From NCBI RefSeq assembly GCF_020085105.1, contig NC_058063.1, positions 20,080,262 to 20,144,261 of the forward strand: a DNA stretch of 64,000 nt. The letters run 5' to 3'. Within the stretch, counting starts at the first letter, position 1. Every line of letters begins with the position of its first letter. The notes under the pieces are model-generated. The model saw only the letters and a list, made by a program, of their open reading frames with translations. It ran no database searches and was not told the DNA's origin. Shown here one piece after another: positions 11,101 through 21,690 of this stretch. The translations under genes and the position numbers were made by a program. This stretch comes from Siniperca chuatsi (Eukaryota > Chordata > Actinopteri > Centrarchiformes > Sinipercidae).

Positions 11101-12522
11101 CACCTTCATATGAGTACATTCTTTGTTTGAGTCCGCCGCATAGTCATGCATCGTGGTCGCCATTTGCAGACCGTTGGAGACTTGCCCCGTCTGCGATACC
11201 GGCTGCTCATGTGTCTGCTGCATTGGCTGCTTCTGCATCTGCTCATGTGTCTGCTGCATTGGCTGCTTCTGCGTCTGCTCATGTGTCTGCTGCTTCTGTT
11301 GCTGCTGGGTCTGCTGCATTGGCTGCTGCTTTTTCATCTGCTCAGCAACCATTGACCCTTGTCCTTGAATTATACTCTGATTCTTAGTGCCACTGGCGTC
11401 ATTACTGCCAATGGCCGGTGACTGGCGATCTGCCTCTGGTTCTTTCAAAGGAACAGATTTGGAGGCTTCAGACTTGAGAACTCTGATGTCTGTGTCTTTC
11501 TTTGGCAGAGAGAGAGAGCTGAGGATTGTTTGGGAAGTCTGGTTTGGTTGGGTTTGCAATCGTTTGGTCGGATCATTGCTTGGGGGAGCCACAGAGCTCA
11601 GTACTGAACTGTACGAAGAGCTGAGACTGGTAACCGGACTTGCCTGGTCACGTGAAGGACCCAAGGCACTGCTTTGCACCTCCATCATATTTTTTTGTAG
11701 TGGTTCTCGATTGTGGCTGCTACTATCATAAGTGTCCATCAGCAACATACTTCCACTCCCACCACTGTTATTTCTACTGCCACTGGTCTTTCCATTCTCT
11801 TCCCCAACCCCTCCAATCACTTTACTCGGCTGGAGATAAGCTGATGACATTTCTTTCTGGCGCATCCCTGCCCCTCCAGAACTACTCAAACTGTGACTGT
11901 CCATTCCACTCATGCTTCTGGTAGGTTGGGGTTCGGGATAGGGTTTGGGCTGAACTGCTGTTGTAGTTTTCTTTGCCTTCTGAATGCGGATTTGATGCAA
12001 AATGAGTGGCAGGTTATCAGGAGTGATCTGGTCTTCAGGGATGGAGATGAGATGTTCCAAGTCCTCTTTTTCAAGTCCAAAGTGCAGAAGGATGTTAGTA
12101 GCTGATTCAGAGGTGTAGGTGTAGGCATTAAACCTACTGTTACCACCGCTTGCAGAGTTAGACAAAGCAGATGAGGAATCAAATTTAGATGACCAATCCA
12201 TGGAGCTACTGCCATTTTCAACGTCCAATTGTCTATGTCCTAGAGAGGCAGAGAACATTCCCCCAGAGTTGGCAGGAGTCGCAGAAGAACCTCCAGAAGA
12301 GCCGAAGCTGGACCCAGGTCGAAGGCGAGATGCCATCCGAGGGTCCCTATCTGCCTGTATCCTGGGGAGTCCATACTGCCCCTGGGTGGAACTTTGGTTC
12401 CCAGAGGCATACGGGTTATACAGAGGATGGGACATGGTGTTCGCAATCTTCAGAAGGTTTGGGAGATTGATGGCCGCAGCAGTCGGGGAGGGGTGGCACA
12501 ACGCTCCGATAACAATGCAAAG
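5186..12522 (-). CDS. matrin-3/ZNF638-like nuclear RNA-binding family protein (multi-exon)
   Basis: Exons seen, in transcript order: 12522-11104 (ATG at 12435), a tentative 9099-9021, 8907-8660, 7885-7500, 5684-5568, 5460-5339 and 5260-5186 (stop). The first coding exon (444 codons) carries the family's N-terminal motif near residues 110-156 ([20 protein letters not shown], then [14 protein letters not shown]) and a Gln-rich tail. The 8907-8660 exon is an Arg/Ser domain with SPRRSRERR repeats. Exon 7885-7500 holds Ser runs and [20 protein letters not shown]. The end encodes a matrin-type zinc finger, C-x2-C-x13-H-x5-H (CNLCSVFY...HCSSQRHY). Matrin-3 and ZNF638 are nuclear RNA/DNA-binding proteins. 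Splice phases agree for 8907-8660 to 7885-7500 and for 5684 to the stop. The exons around 5.7-7.5 kb and 9.1-11.1 kb do not join in phase, so at least one exon on each side is unseen. No RNA-recognition motif or first zinc finger was found. Confidence 0.8.
6056..6500 (-). mobile_element. LTR-like repeat, copy 1
   Basis: This segment is clearly similar to 15902-16395 and partly to 16830-17240. Shared blocks include AGATCAAAATAGACAA, GATCTACTTGGTTTTATTCA and GAATCCAAAGCTT/CATTGGTTA. On the minus strand TTTTATT reads as AATAAA, and copy 2 has a TATA box upstream of it, which is LTR order. In this copy the TATA segment is missing. Exact ends and target duplications were not found. It lies in an intron of the matrin-like gene. 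Confidence 0.5.
6614..7279 (-). CDS. unassigned long ORF beside the LTR-like repeat
   Basis: The frame is open for about 220 codons, from an AG acceptor-like site (CTTATCCCTAG ending at 7280) to a stop at 6614. The product is Pro-rich at first and later rich in Trp, Tyr and His ([20 protein letters not shown]). I do not recognise it. It could be an accessory or envelope-type remnant of the neighbouring LTR element, since a purine-rich tract near 6595 on the minus strand resembles a polypurine tract. Alternatively it could be an exon of the host gene: the upstream exon ends in phase 0, matching the start, but the ORF ends in a stop, so it would have to be an alternative end. Confidence 0.35.
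   Translation of the reverse strand, partial: RGGDRPDHGSPHTSSTSWMEEDFPQLCSTTPTSTDGKQRGRTQPANTGDAVPVPEISRLGRQENLATPGPEDGCSEPKELLPNFSESAPPPAQQGPVEGFKQRLQLYSFNHEKFSYTQLSNPRAWQHIAYARPGWIPDHLPYLQLDIQYWKLKAKSTFVSTRPPPHGQRSKRVACVVTCYNHFKGPWCEVQSMNGTIICILAATPQCTPPPTARIQPLMWH
8395..8632 (-). mobile_element. hAT-type MITE copy, inverted
   Basis: This is a reverse-oriented, divergent relative of the element at 616-939. It retains the AT-rich ATCGATTAATC-like blocks, the TTGCAGCTTCTCAAATGTGA block and the terminal GTAGTTGCTGCCCTA. It lies in an intron of the matrin-like gene. A partial copy of the same family is at about 5790-5960. Confidence 0.6.
10610..10815 (+). mobile_element. dispersed teleost retroposon 3' tail
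   Basis: The segment contains GGGTGTTGTATGCTGTACAG, then CCTTGAGGCAAATTGTGATT and ends GGGCTACATAAATAAAATTGACTTGACTT. A second copy of the central part is at 23215-23305. Its 3' end with AATAAA and a short (TTGACT)n tail suits a LINE- or SINE-derived element. The family name is uncertain. Confidence 0.6.
11220..11335 (-). repeat. in-frame 36-bp tandem repeat in the matrin-like gene
   Basis: A 36-bp unit repeats about three times inside the large first coding exon and encodes a 12-residue period close to [13 protein letters not shown] run of Gln codons adjoins it. The length preserves frame, so copy number can vary without truncating the protein. Confidence 0.75.
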
Positions 12523-13010
12523 CTGAAAAGTTAAAGAACAAAGGAAGGGGTTATCGAATGAGACTGGACTTCAGCTTCTTGGATGGGTAAAATCCATCAT
12601 CTGGAAGGTCTTGTCTTGAGTTATCCACTCTGGTGCTTCCTGTTGGATACACATTAATTCCATCTGTTTTACTTCCTGGTCTTCACTAGCAAGAAAGAAC
12701 AGAGGAGGCAAAAGCAACAAAGCACAGATAGAGGGAGAAAACAAAGTCACTGCTGTTAACATGAAACATCCAGAACAGACAAACTTATTCATTTCCTTTC
12801 CACGCTCATCTCTGGTGAGGTTTGGCACCAACAGACAGACAAAGCAAAATTTAACATCTCACAACTGCAATTTCAACACCAATACTTTTCCCTGGAGGAA
12901 ATATGTATGTATGAATGTATATATTGCCTATAGATATGTGTATATGTACAATATATGTATATGGGTATTTATGTGTAGATATATACTGTATATATCTCAT
13001 ATTACCTCAA

Positions 13011-13060
13011 GACACACACACATCCATCACAGTTTTTGCTGTGATGGATGTGTGTGTGTC
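13011..13060. repeat. perfect 22-bp inverted repeat (hairpin)
   Basis: The left arm 13011-13032 and right arm 13039-13060 are exact reverse complements, with a 6-nt spacer TTTTTG. The arms are a CA/TG microsatellite extended by the unique core CATCCATCACAG. Just upstream, 12902-13000 is rich in alternating TA/TG. Confidence 0.9.
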
Positions 13061-13595
13061 ATACTCACCAGTTTGGACTCAAGTTATATTCCTCAGTTTG
13101 TTTTTGTTGTTTGTCTTTGTCTTGCTATGTATAATCTCTTTTGGCTGTTTATGTGTCCTTGTACTTGTCTTCACTTGTTCTGTAATCACTTTATTGTGCA
13201 ATAAAAAAAGAAAATAAAAAAGGAGGGACTCTGGATTTTCCTGTCACATAGCTAGTGACTGGAGATATTTCTCTGAAAAAAGGGGTTCTGGTGATCAGGT
13301 TCTGTTTGGGATGTCTGTCCCCTTTGGGGGTTGTTGGTTTGGGGTGATGGTATACTGCCCAGGTTCAAACCTGGCGCCAGGGGTATTTGTCCTGGAGGTG
13401 GAGCCAGGAAGGGTGTTTGGGGTCTATTTTGTGAGGGTTTGTCTTGTATTTCTCTAATCAGGGCATATTGATCATAAACCCAACTCGTTTATTTTTTCCA
13501 GAGCTCATTTGTGGGTAAGACCCATAGGAACCTCATGTTTATAGTACACAACTATGTGCCCGATAAGGCCATAGTCAGGTGCTGGGTCGTGGGGT

Positions 13596-14160
13596 CTAGT
13601 AAGTCTCCCCAATGGGAATTTTGCCTGCTGTTATCTCTTCCAGCCAATGCCTGCACTCTGCTTGGAGGTTTTCCCCTCCTTTTTGTCTTATTTCTGAACC
13701 TATACCTCCTTTGTCGAGATAGCACCTGGCCTGAAAGAACAACATGCCATGCTGGGTTGGGGGCTTAAAATCTGTTACCTTGGAGTTCATGACATTTATT
13801 TTCCAGTTACCTATGCGGCATATATATACTCAGCATATATATATATATATATATATATATACTCAGGGGCTGGCACTGGTGGTAGAGAGTCCACTCCCGG
13901 TGGTGGGGAGATGAGTGAGGGCGTTGATAGGGGGCATGAGGAGGAAACCTGCACCTGTTGGTTAGGAATAAACAGCTGATCTCCCTGCACACTTTCATCA
14001 TCCCAATTCCCATTGTCTGTAACCGTAGGATACATCTGTATTTACACTTTGACTATTGTCACACTCGCCAAGGCTATGTCTCCCTCTATCCAACATTTCA
14101 TGCAGCACGTGAGATACATGACTTGCCATCTCTTCGGAGTTTGGGGTAACAGCACTAGCT
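13596..14160 (-). pseudogene. degenerate ORF fragments, possibly retroelement-derived
   Basis: Two minus-strand open stretches, 13596-13790 and 13811-14035, are interrupted by a (TA)n tract at 13838-13860. The first includes FFQARCYLDKGGIGSEIRQK; the second is acidic, then Pro/Ser-rich. Neither matches a family I know. The flanking region 13210-13600 contains GGCGCCA, similar to the core of retroviral primer-binding sites. I suspect an old retroelement, but this is inference only. Confidence 0.3.
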
Positions 14161-15440
14161 TTCTGTCCTCCTTCTTGGCTTGAATAGGCTACTCTGTCGG
14201 ATACAACTATTTAGTTTGCACTCTTTAACTACTAGAATATATTTTAATTTCTTTAAAATATACTTTCTAGTGTTTTTGTAACACTAGTTTAATACTACCA
14301 GGTTTTATTCTAATCTCTGTTATTGTAAAACATTAAAATGTAAATAAAATTACTTTTGCTACCTGCTTACTCTCTTTTGTTGGTCTACATAACACATAAA
14401 GACTGCCACACTCGGGACACACACTACTCTCCCATTTTATTATACATTATATTTATTATTTACTATATATTATACTATACTATATATTATATTTGATCAT
14501 CTGTTATATTGCTGTAATATACTATATTACTACATTTTACCTCATACTATATTATACTGTGCTATATGATGTTAATTTCATACTGTTTTATTGCATATAT
14601 ACTATATTATATTTCTATATTAATATAGACAAACACTAAGTATCATTACATAATAATATATATTAGTCTGGTGTACGCTGTTCACATATACTACACTTGT
14701 TTGCTACTTTGCTGCTATTAATCACATCACTGTCACTTTGCCTTGAAATTTTGACTCTAACTGCTCTCGTATAGTTTCTATTTTTATTTATATTCTCATT
14801 TTAGTTTCATATACCTCTTATTATTTATGTCTAAACTGTTCTCAATTTATCTGTACTTATTTCTGTTCTTGTGCTCCTGCAACAACTGAATATCCCCTCT
14901 GCGGATCAATAAAGGCTTATCATATCTGTATCTGGGTTTTACATTTTCTGTTGTTTCACTGCCTGTCCACAGCTTGCTTCAAGGCAATACAGGACACCAC
15001 ACTGTAATGATGGTAATGTTTATTTCAGGATACATATCAGTACATCTACAACTACTATGTACTAATTTTGAGCCACACTGTGAAGCAGTGGTGGATCAAG
15101 CAAGCGGCAACCACCAAGGATGAGTGTGATGAGCTGAGACACTTGTCAATCAAGCAAACACACCCTCCTAAACATGCTGCTATTAAAGCCTTAATAATGT
15201 TAAACAACAATTTTAAAATTCCCACCTAAAAACACATGAGAAAATGCTAAGATTTTGAGGTCCTAGCAAGACCATCTAAAAAACTGTTCCTGTCATCTTA
15301 AACTCTCATGTGTGCTGATGAGCAAGGCATCAATAAACAAACAAAATTAGTAAGATTATCCTGGTTAAATTAAACTTAATTTAGAAAAACTATTTAGATC
15401 AGACTTAGAAAATGGATCACCAGAATTTTTTTTCCTCACT
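14161..15440. other. AT-rich intergenic stretch
   Basis: No gene was seen. The segment 14440-14680 is very rich in TA-type sequence. Near 14890 there is CCCCTCTGCGGATCAATAAAGGCTTATC, a plus-orientation version of the LINE-type tail seen inverted at 35322 and 36252. Confidence 0.5.
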
Positions 15441-15901
15441 TACCTCTCAGTGCTTCTGTATGTTCCTGTTTTCTGAAAAAAGTAAAACTAGCTAGTCACC
15501 AGAAGCAGGGTGGAAAGTCCCCATTATCGAAGTAAAATTCAGATCAACGAATGTTCTTTTTCTTATCATCTCTTAAGCATTGTTCTTTTTCGCTTAGTTT
15601 CATTGGCTGGGCATGCTTCTGAGCAACACAAATGCCTTCTTGGAGTTAGTTTGACTTTCATGTGGTTCAATCTGTCTAGCTTTCTTTCTCTAATTTGTTT
15701 TTTCCCGTGCTTAGGTGACCAAATTCATGAATACTGAAACTCCAGTGTCTCTAAGCACCTTGCGGGGGCCTAGTAATATCGATATGTGTTAAAAAGGTCT
15801 CTTTCCTCCGAGAGGTTATCAGTATCTGAGCCAAAGGACAGAGGGAGGTAAACCCCCCTCATTCTAGGTGTCCCTCTTCCTAATGCTATTCCCTCTGTTG
15901 A

Positions 15902-16395
15902 GGGCCAAGATTAGTATTTCTAATATTTAAAAAAAATGTAGAGACAAGGGGCCTTACCGAGGTTTTGTTGAAGAAGCCTTGGATGAAAGATGAAAGAGAT
16001 CAAAATAGACAAGGTATTTGTCTTTCAGTAGATCAAATGATCTACTTGGTTTTATTCACAAAATCCCATATAGACTAAAAAAATGAAGCGTGCTGTCTCT
16101 CCAAGCTCTTGTTCCGTGTTCTCTCTCCCTCTCACTGTTACTCCTTTTATACCGTGGAGCTGAGAGGATTTCCACGCCTGCTGCACAGCAGGGCTTTCTT
16201 CCTATATATCCAAAAAAAAAACTGAATTCAAAGCTTCTCATTGGTTATAGAGAGAATGCATGCATGATCTATGTGAGCTGTTTTCTGAAAAAGGTAAAAA
16301 GAGCTGGTCACACAGAAGCAGGGTGGAAAGTACCTGCTATCTAAGCAAAAATCAGATCAACAAATCTTCTTTTTCTCAGTTTATCAGTCTCTTAG
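15902..16395 (-). mobile_element. LTR-like repeat, copy 2 (best preserved)
   Basis: On the minus strand the order is a U3-like part, a TATA box (TATAAAAG near 16144-16151), then about 85 bp later AATAAA (TTTATT near 16052). This is the core layout of an LTR. Homology to 6056-6500 runs through most of its length. A fragment of the same U3-like sequence also occurs at about 15455-15580, so the locus looks rearranged. Confidence 0.55.
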
Positions 16396-16829
16396 AATTT
16401 GAATCCTGCATCTGAATCTGCATCCCCAGCTACTTTAAAGCAATTCATTATGATTTAGATGCTTAATCATTTTGCCAGAAAAGAATGGAGGGTTTTAAGG
16501 GCCGAAACTAAATATGCAACTAATGAATTAAATGCTTAAATAAATGAATAATTAAATAATTATGTAATTTTATGCTTAATTGTCACCATAAATAAATAAA
16601 TCACAAATTAGATGAGACATTAAATATATAAAGGTTAAATTTGTGCATGTATTTATAAATTTATATGTATTTATACAATTGTATATTTATGTATTCATTC
16701 ATATATTAATTAATTAATTTACTTATTCAATTATTCACACATTTATATACCTATTTATAATTTGTTTTATATTTTTACATAGCAAAATAAATAAATCTGT
16801 CAACTTTATCCATCACAAGTCAACATTTT

Positions 16830-17240
16830 AGAGAACTGTTGCACTTTGAGACAGAAGGCAAGAGAATAAAAAGAGTAAAGAAACAAAACAAAAAGTCTAA
16901 AAAAGCTACAAAATGTAAAAACGGCCAAAAAGTCTAAACAAAAAGGAGAAGAGCTCCAAAAACCTAAAGAGTCTGAGAAGGCCTCCCTCCCCTCCGAATT
17001 ACTCCTCCTTTTATACAACGGAGCAGAGGGCGGGGCGGGGGGTGTCACCAAATCTAACAACAGGCAGGGCTTCTACAACATATATGGTCAAAAACTAAGC
17101 AATGCAGATTCATTGGTTATACAGAGAACACAAACCTAATCGACGTAAGCAAAAAACCAAGTTCCTCTTTCTGAACCATGTCAGAACAATTTCTCAGTCA
17201 CATATGCAGAAAGGTTATAGCTGTTTTTAACATCCTGTCT
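16830..17240 (-). mobile_element. LTR-like repeat, copy 3 (divergent)
   Basis: The block CTCCTTTTATAC, the following purine/GC-rich segment, then GCAGGGCTTCT, ATATATGG, AAAACT and CATTGGTTATA keep the order of copy 2. It has a TATA-like box on the minus strand near 17010. It lies about 600 bp from copy 2 in the same orientation, separated by AT-rich sequence without ORFs. Confidence 0.4.
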
Positions 17241-17479
17241 ATCAGTTTCACCCACACACACAGTCATCTTCCTCCTTTTTGCGGTTGCTCGACGTATGAG
17301 AAAGTTCATCTTTTCAGTCTCTGGGTTACTTCCGCTTTTTGTCTTTTAGCGGCTGGCTGGATCAGCAGCACAATGCGCTCTCCCAGCAACATTAATATTA
17401 AATAGTTCCAGTATAGGCTATTTAAAATCAGTAGCTTAAACTTTATAAGATGCAACAGTGAAAAGGTGTGTGTCTTTAT

Positions 17480-18775
17480 GGGAATAAAGTTGATCGTGTA
17501 ATGAAAAGCACTCTAAAATGTATTGGGTGTCTTGATGATGACAGTGGCACCAGAACTAATACTGGGGAGCGGGTGGTTGTTTTGGCATATGCTGATGATG
17601 TTACTGTTATAATTAGGAGCCAAAATGAACATAATACTTGAACACCTTCAGCTATGTGAAGAGGTATCCGGTGCAAAATGAATTGATAACAAAACAGAAG
17701 GAGTCTGGTTTGGAAGGAATGACACTCGACCTGTGTTAATTAATGTTCAGGATAGAAATAACATGAAGATTTTAGGTGTGCAAATAAGTAATTAAAACTG
17801 CTATGAAAAAAACTGGGATGGCAAGGAAAGGGAAATAAAAGATGAACTACAGAAATGGGGGGAAAAAACCAACCAACTACAAAACTAGAATTTTAACAAT
17901 ATTGTTTTGTCTAAATTGTTGTTTCTAGCAACTGTTTTCCCTCCCAAAGAACAGACAATAAAGAAAATTGCAGTCAACTTTATGTGTGGAACCACCAGGG
18001 AAGTAACAAGGAATTTACTGTACAAAAGTAAAAAAGATGGCGGCCTTGGTGCTATCGGCCTGGGTTTAAAACTAAAGATAGTTTTCTGTAAAAACATTAT
18101 TAAAGAAAGGCACCGTGGATTGGTGAAGCCCTGGGCTGGACCAACAAAAAAAGGACGTGCAGGGAACGCATTATAAACTTGTGTATAGTGATTTCAAGTT
18201 TACACACTTAAATATTGATTGGTTTGAAATGCCCAGTAAAAAAATATATACTAGCTTATATGATAGTGTTTTCCCCCTACAAAAATGTTGACGAATCTGA
18301 CTCCCAGGTATGTTTTAAAAATATTTTTTAATAAAAAATTTCTAAGAAAATAAACGAGATATTATGTGGCTTGTATCAGTTGGCAGACCAGCAGTCCGAG
18401 CGGTGGTTAAGTGGAGCTCTTTTGTCAAAAATATGGAAGACGACACAGTGCAGTGGTCCTTCACCAAGTCAGCCATTAAACAAATTGTAACTGAACTGAA
18501 AAGACAAAGAACACTTTATTACTCTGATGACTTTGTTTGATTTCTCCCTTTGTATAATTTCAATAAAGTATTATTTAAAGAGGTGTCCTCTCCCTCACTG
18601 CCTGAACGAATGGTGCTTCTCAGTGGTACGTACATAAAAAGAAAAGCCTGGTTTACCAACTCCTTATACACATTTAGCAACAAACATAACAATCATATTA
18701 ACAGCATGATGGTGGTCAAAATAAGGCTTACTAGTGTGGTATATCAAAACAAATACTGCAATTTAATTTTATAGT
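17480..18775 (+). pseudogene. decayed LINE ORF2 (reverse transcriptase) fragment
   Basis: Frame-shifted pieces of a non-LTR retrotransposon polyprotein lie on the plus strand. The reverse transcriptase catalytic box reads LAYADDVTVI, with YADD at 17588-17599. Further downstream come FPPKEQTIKKIAVNFMCG and KKDGGLGAIGLGLKLKIVF (about 17935-18090), typical of the region after the polymerase in the L1/Tx1-like clade. A C-terminal piece is in 18550-18774. Several stops and frameshifts break it, so it is not functional. Confidence 0.7.
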
Positions 18776-20434
18776 TGTAAAGCATTAAATAATAGAGTAG
18801 ATATTGGATGAAGATCAATTCCTGATTTATTACTTCATTGAAATAGATAATTAGGATGTACAGTACACTTGCTTAAACAAATATTCATTCTAATTTGTTT
18901 TAAAAAAATTCTCATTTTATTACATATTTATTACATGTTCAAGTATTCTATATAATTAGCATTTGCTTTAGTTTGTTTTAATCTGCTTACAGGCTACAAC
19001 AAACGGGATTATTTGTACCTTTTACAGCTTTGCAGGTAACCGAAGAGTTAACTTTACTGTTAAAACCAAATAACACCAACTTTTGGTCATGAGGGTTTAG
19101 CTGTCAGGGGCCACAAATGGGACCGATAGGGGCCATAATTTATTAAGAAGGTCCACTGTCAACTTAGTTTATTTTCCTGTGTAGACTGTGTATCCGAAAC
19201 ACTAAATATTCAGTGATGTTTCAGTAATTCATTGACAGAAATCCCCAAAAACTAAACTAAATAAACTATAATTGCAAAAGAAAGAGACATTTGAGTCAGA
19301 GGGCCTTGTTAAAAGTATTACTTTGCTTCACAATATACAAAAAAACAACAACAACAAACCATCCACCAGAATAATATTGACAAAAAAATACAGTAGTAGT
19401 ACATCAGTACAGTGTAGTGCAACATGTTTCACAGTCAGCGGGAACTTACATTAATCAGCCACGAGGGGGAAGCAACAGCTCTGATAATTCTGTACAGTCC
19501 AAAATAATCAACATCCACTGAATATATTTACACTTCAACAAAGAGACACGAACAGGTTTTACTAGTGTGTCAGCTCAATTCAGTTTGCTTCAAATGAGAC
19601 GGATGTGAATTAAAAAGAGAGAAGATAAATAATTAATTCCCTCTGTGTGCTTCGAGTGCTTTCTATCAGTGACTCCAACAGGTAAAACTTTAGTTAAAAA
19701 GCATTTAGCGGAATAAGAAGAGTTCACTTCTGAAATCTTATATGTTGATGTATGATTTCCAGTCCAGGTTAGAAGATTAACTCTGGACAAAGTATCATTT
19801 TGTCAGTCCAGAACATTTGATGTGAATAATTATCAAATGAAACAAAACATAAAATGCCCCAAAATCCGTGTGAGATGATCTGAACGCTGTCATGCTACGA
19901 GACTTGCAAAGAAAATTAAAAAGACACTTACTCTGAATTAATGCCTGTCTTTTGATTTAAACATGTCCCCATGTACATCCTCTATTCCATCATCATATTA
20001 TGTATGTTATCTTCTTTCTTTACCAGCTTCCACCTCTTTTGTCTTTGCTTGTTGCCTTCGTTTATTTTCTTTATACTTACTAAACGCATGTTTCAAATAA
20101 TATCTTGTCAAATTTGCACACTTCAAACATAAACTCTCCTCAGACTGATGGAAGGCCTTCCTACATGAACAAAACATTTACAGCTTTTAATGAACAAACG
20201 CATGTTGTTTCTTGTATAAATTGAATTAAAATATGAATTTGACTTTAAGTGGTAAATGAGAGGTTGTTAGTACTTTATTGTTAGTGAGAAATTCATACGG
20301 TGAATAATTATGGATTCATCCACTAATTCACCTGCTAATTAATGCTCTGCAGAAAGTAAATACTGTTGCTTTTGCCATTTATTTCAGGTCTCTGTTCCCA
20401 TTTTCAGATATTTTACTGGAAAATTTGAAACATG
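18776..20434. other. intergenic stretch, no gene seen
   Basis: The sequence is AT-rich with short ORFs only. Nothing recognisable was seen on either strand. Confidence 0.5.
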
Positions 20435-20785
20435 AAATATGGAGCTACAGCCAGCAGCCGGGTAGCTTAGCTTAGCATAAAGACTGGAAACGGGGAAAAA
20501 GCTAGCCTGGCTCTGTCCAAAGGTAACAAAACCAACAAACAAGAAATAATCCCACACAACACCCAGTAAAAGCACAATTTGTTGTTTTTGCACTTCAGTT
20601 TCAAACAAACGAGATAATATTAGTGACCTGTTTCCCCGTTTCCAGTCTTTTTGCTAAGCTAAGCTAGCTGGCTGTAGCTGCATATTTACCATACAGATGT
20701 GAGCGTGGCATCGATCTCATCTAACTCTCAGCAAGAAAGCGAATGTGCGTATTTCCCAAAATGTCAAAATATTCCTTTAAAAGGG
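20435..20785. mobile_element. fold-back MITE ('CCCAAAATGTCAAA' family)
   Basis: The arm GGTAGCTTAGCTTAGCATAA...GACTGGAAACGGGG (about 20459-20496) returns inverted as CCCCGTTTCCAGTC...GCTAAGCTAAGCTAGC (about 20633-20670). The element ends TATTTCCCAAAATGTCAAAATATTCC. Related copies are at 40005-40430 and 47255-47625, the first with ends resembling AATAGTTTCACATTTT, which is the inverse of the right end. No coding sequence is present. Confidence 0.65.
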
Positions 20786-21690
20786 GAGCGTCATTTATTT
20801 TATTTTATTTTATAGTTCTTATCATTTTGCAAGCAGTAATGTGGGATTCAGTGGTGGGTTACTTCAGTTTGGAACGAAACTCTTTACTCTTTCTTTTTAA
20901 ATTTACATAGAGAATAACAAAAGTGACACAGAATGAAGAGTTAAGTCAAAAGGTTGGACTGAAGTTCATTTAAAATACAAAAAATAAGCATCTTGTTTCA
21001 TCCCTTCAACATGCTCAGTTTGATTAGGATTAATTATTGTTGTTACCCACATTTGGTATGATTATATAACTTAAAAGCTAACTTAAACTGCATTAATCCC
21101 TCAATCTATCCATACAATCCGGGCTCAACTGGTAACAGCTTACCTGAATCTCATTACTTTTTTAATTATTATTTCATTTCTCTGATCCCTTATAGTTTTG
21201 GGGCACAAACATTTAAAATGCATCTGTTTAAATATTATTGTTGTGAACATAACAGCTGCTGGCAGCTCCAGCTGAGAAATAGCACCATCAGGCTTTGAAA
21301 CAACATATTAGTCCAACATAAAAGAAAACTACCGAGTCAAAAACAAATACTTGAAATACATTTTTTCCTGCTCACTTTTGTTCAGCCTATACATCTGTCC
21401 GTCTTCATCTCGAACTACCCTCACCTGCCCAACCTCTTTGCAAACGTGTAACAACCACCCCCAATTTGTGATGGTGAAGAAGACATTGGAGACAATGAAA
21501 AATCTCCATGTCATAGTTGGTACCATACGTTATCATATATTGTGGAGCTTCATTTTTAATTTGTTAGCTGCATCTCTTCCTCTCTCTTTGTCTCCTCACA
21601 CCTCTTCTGTATCTTTTGTTCCCTTCACCCCTCCCTTCCTCTCTTTTTCTCTGTGATTTTGGAAAGCCCTTTCTCTCGTTCGCTCTCTCT

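Noticed and set aside
11127-11387. Ala/Ser- and Cys/Leu-rich plus-strand ORFs
   Set aside because: They are antisense shadows of the Gln/His repeat in the matrin-like exon.
12571-12831. 86-codon minus-strand ORF upstream of the matrin-like gene
   Set aside because: It has no family match and ends in a stop before the ATG exon. It could be 5' UTR, but no splice evidence supports coding.
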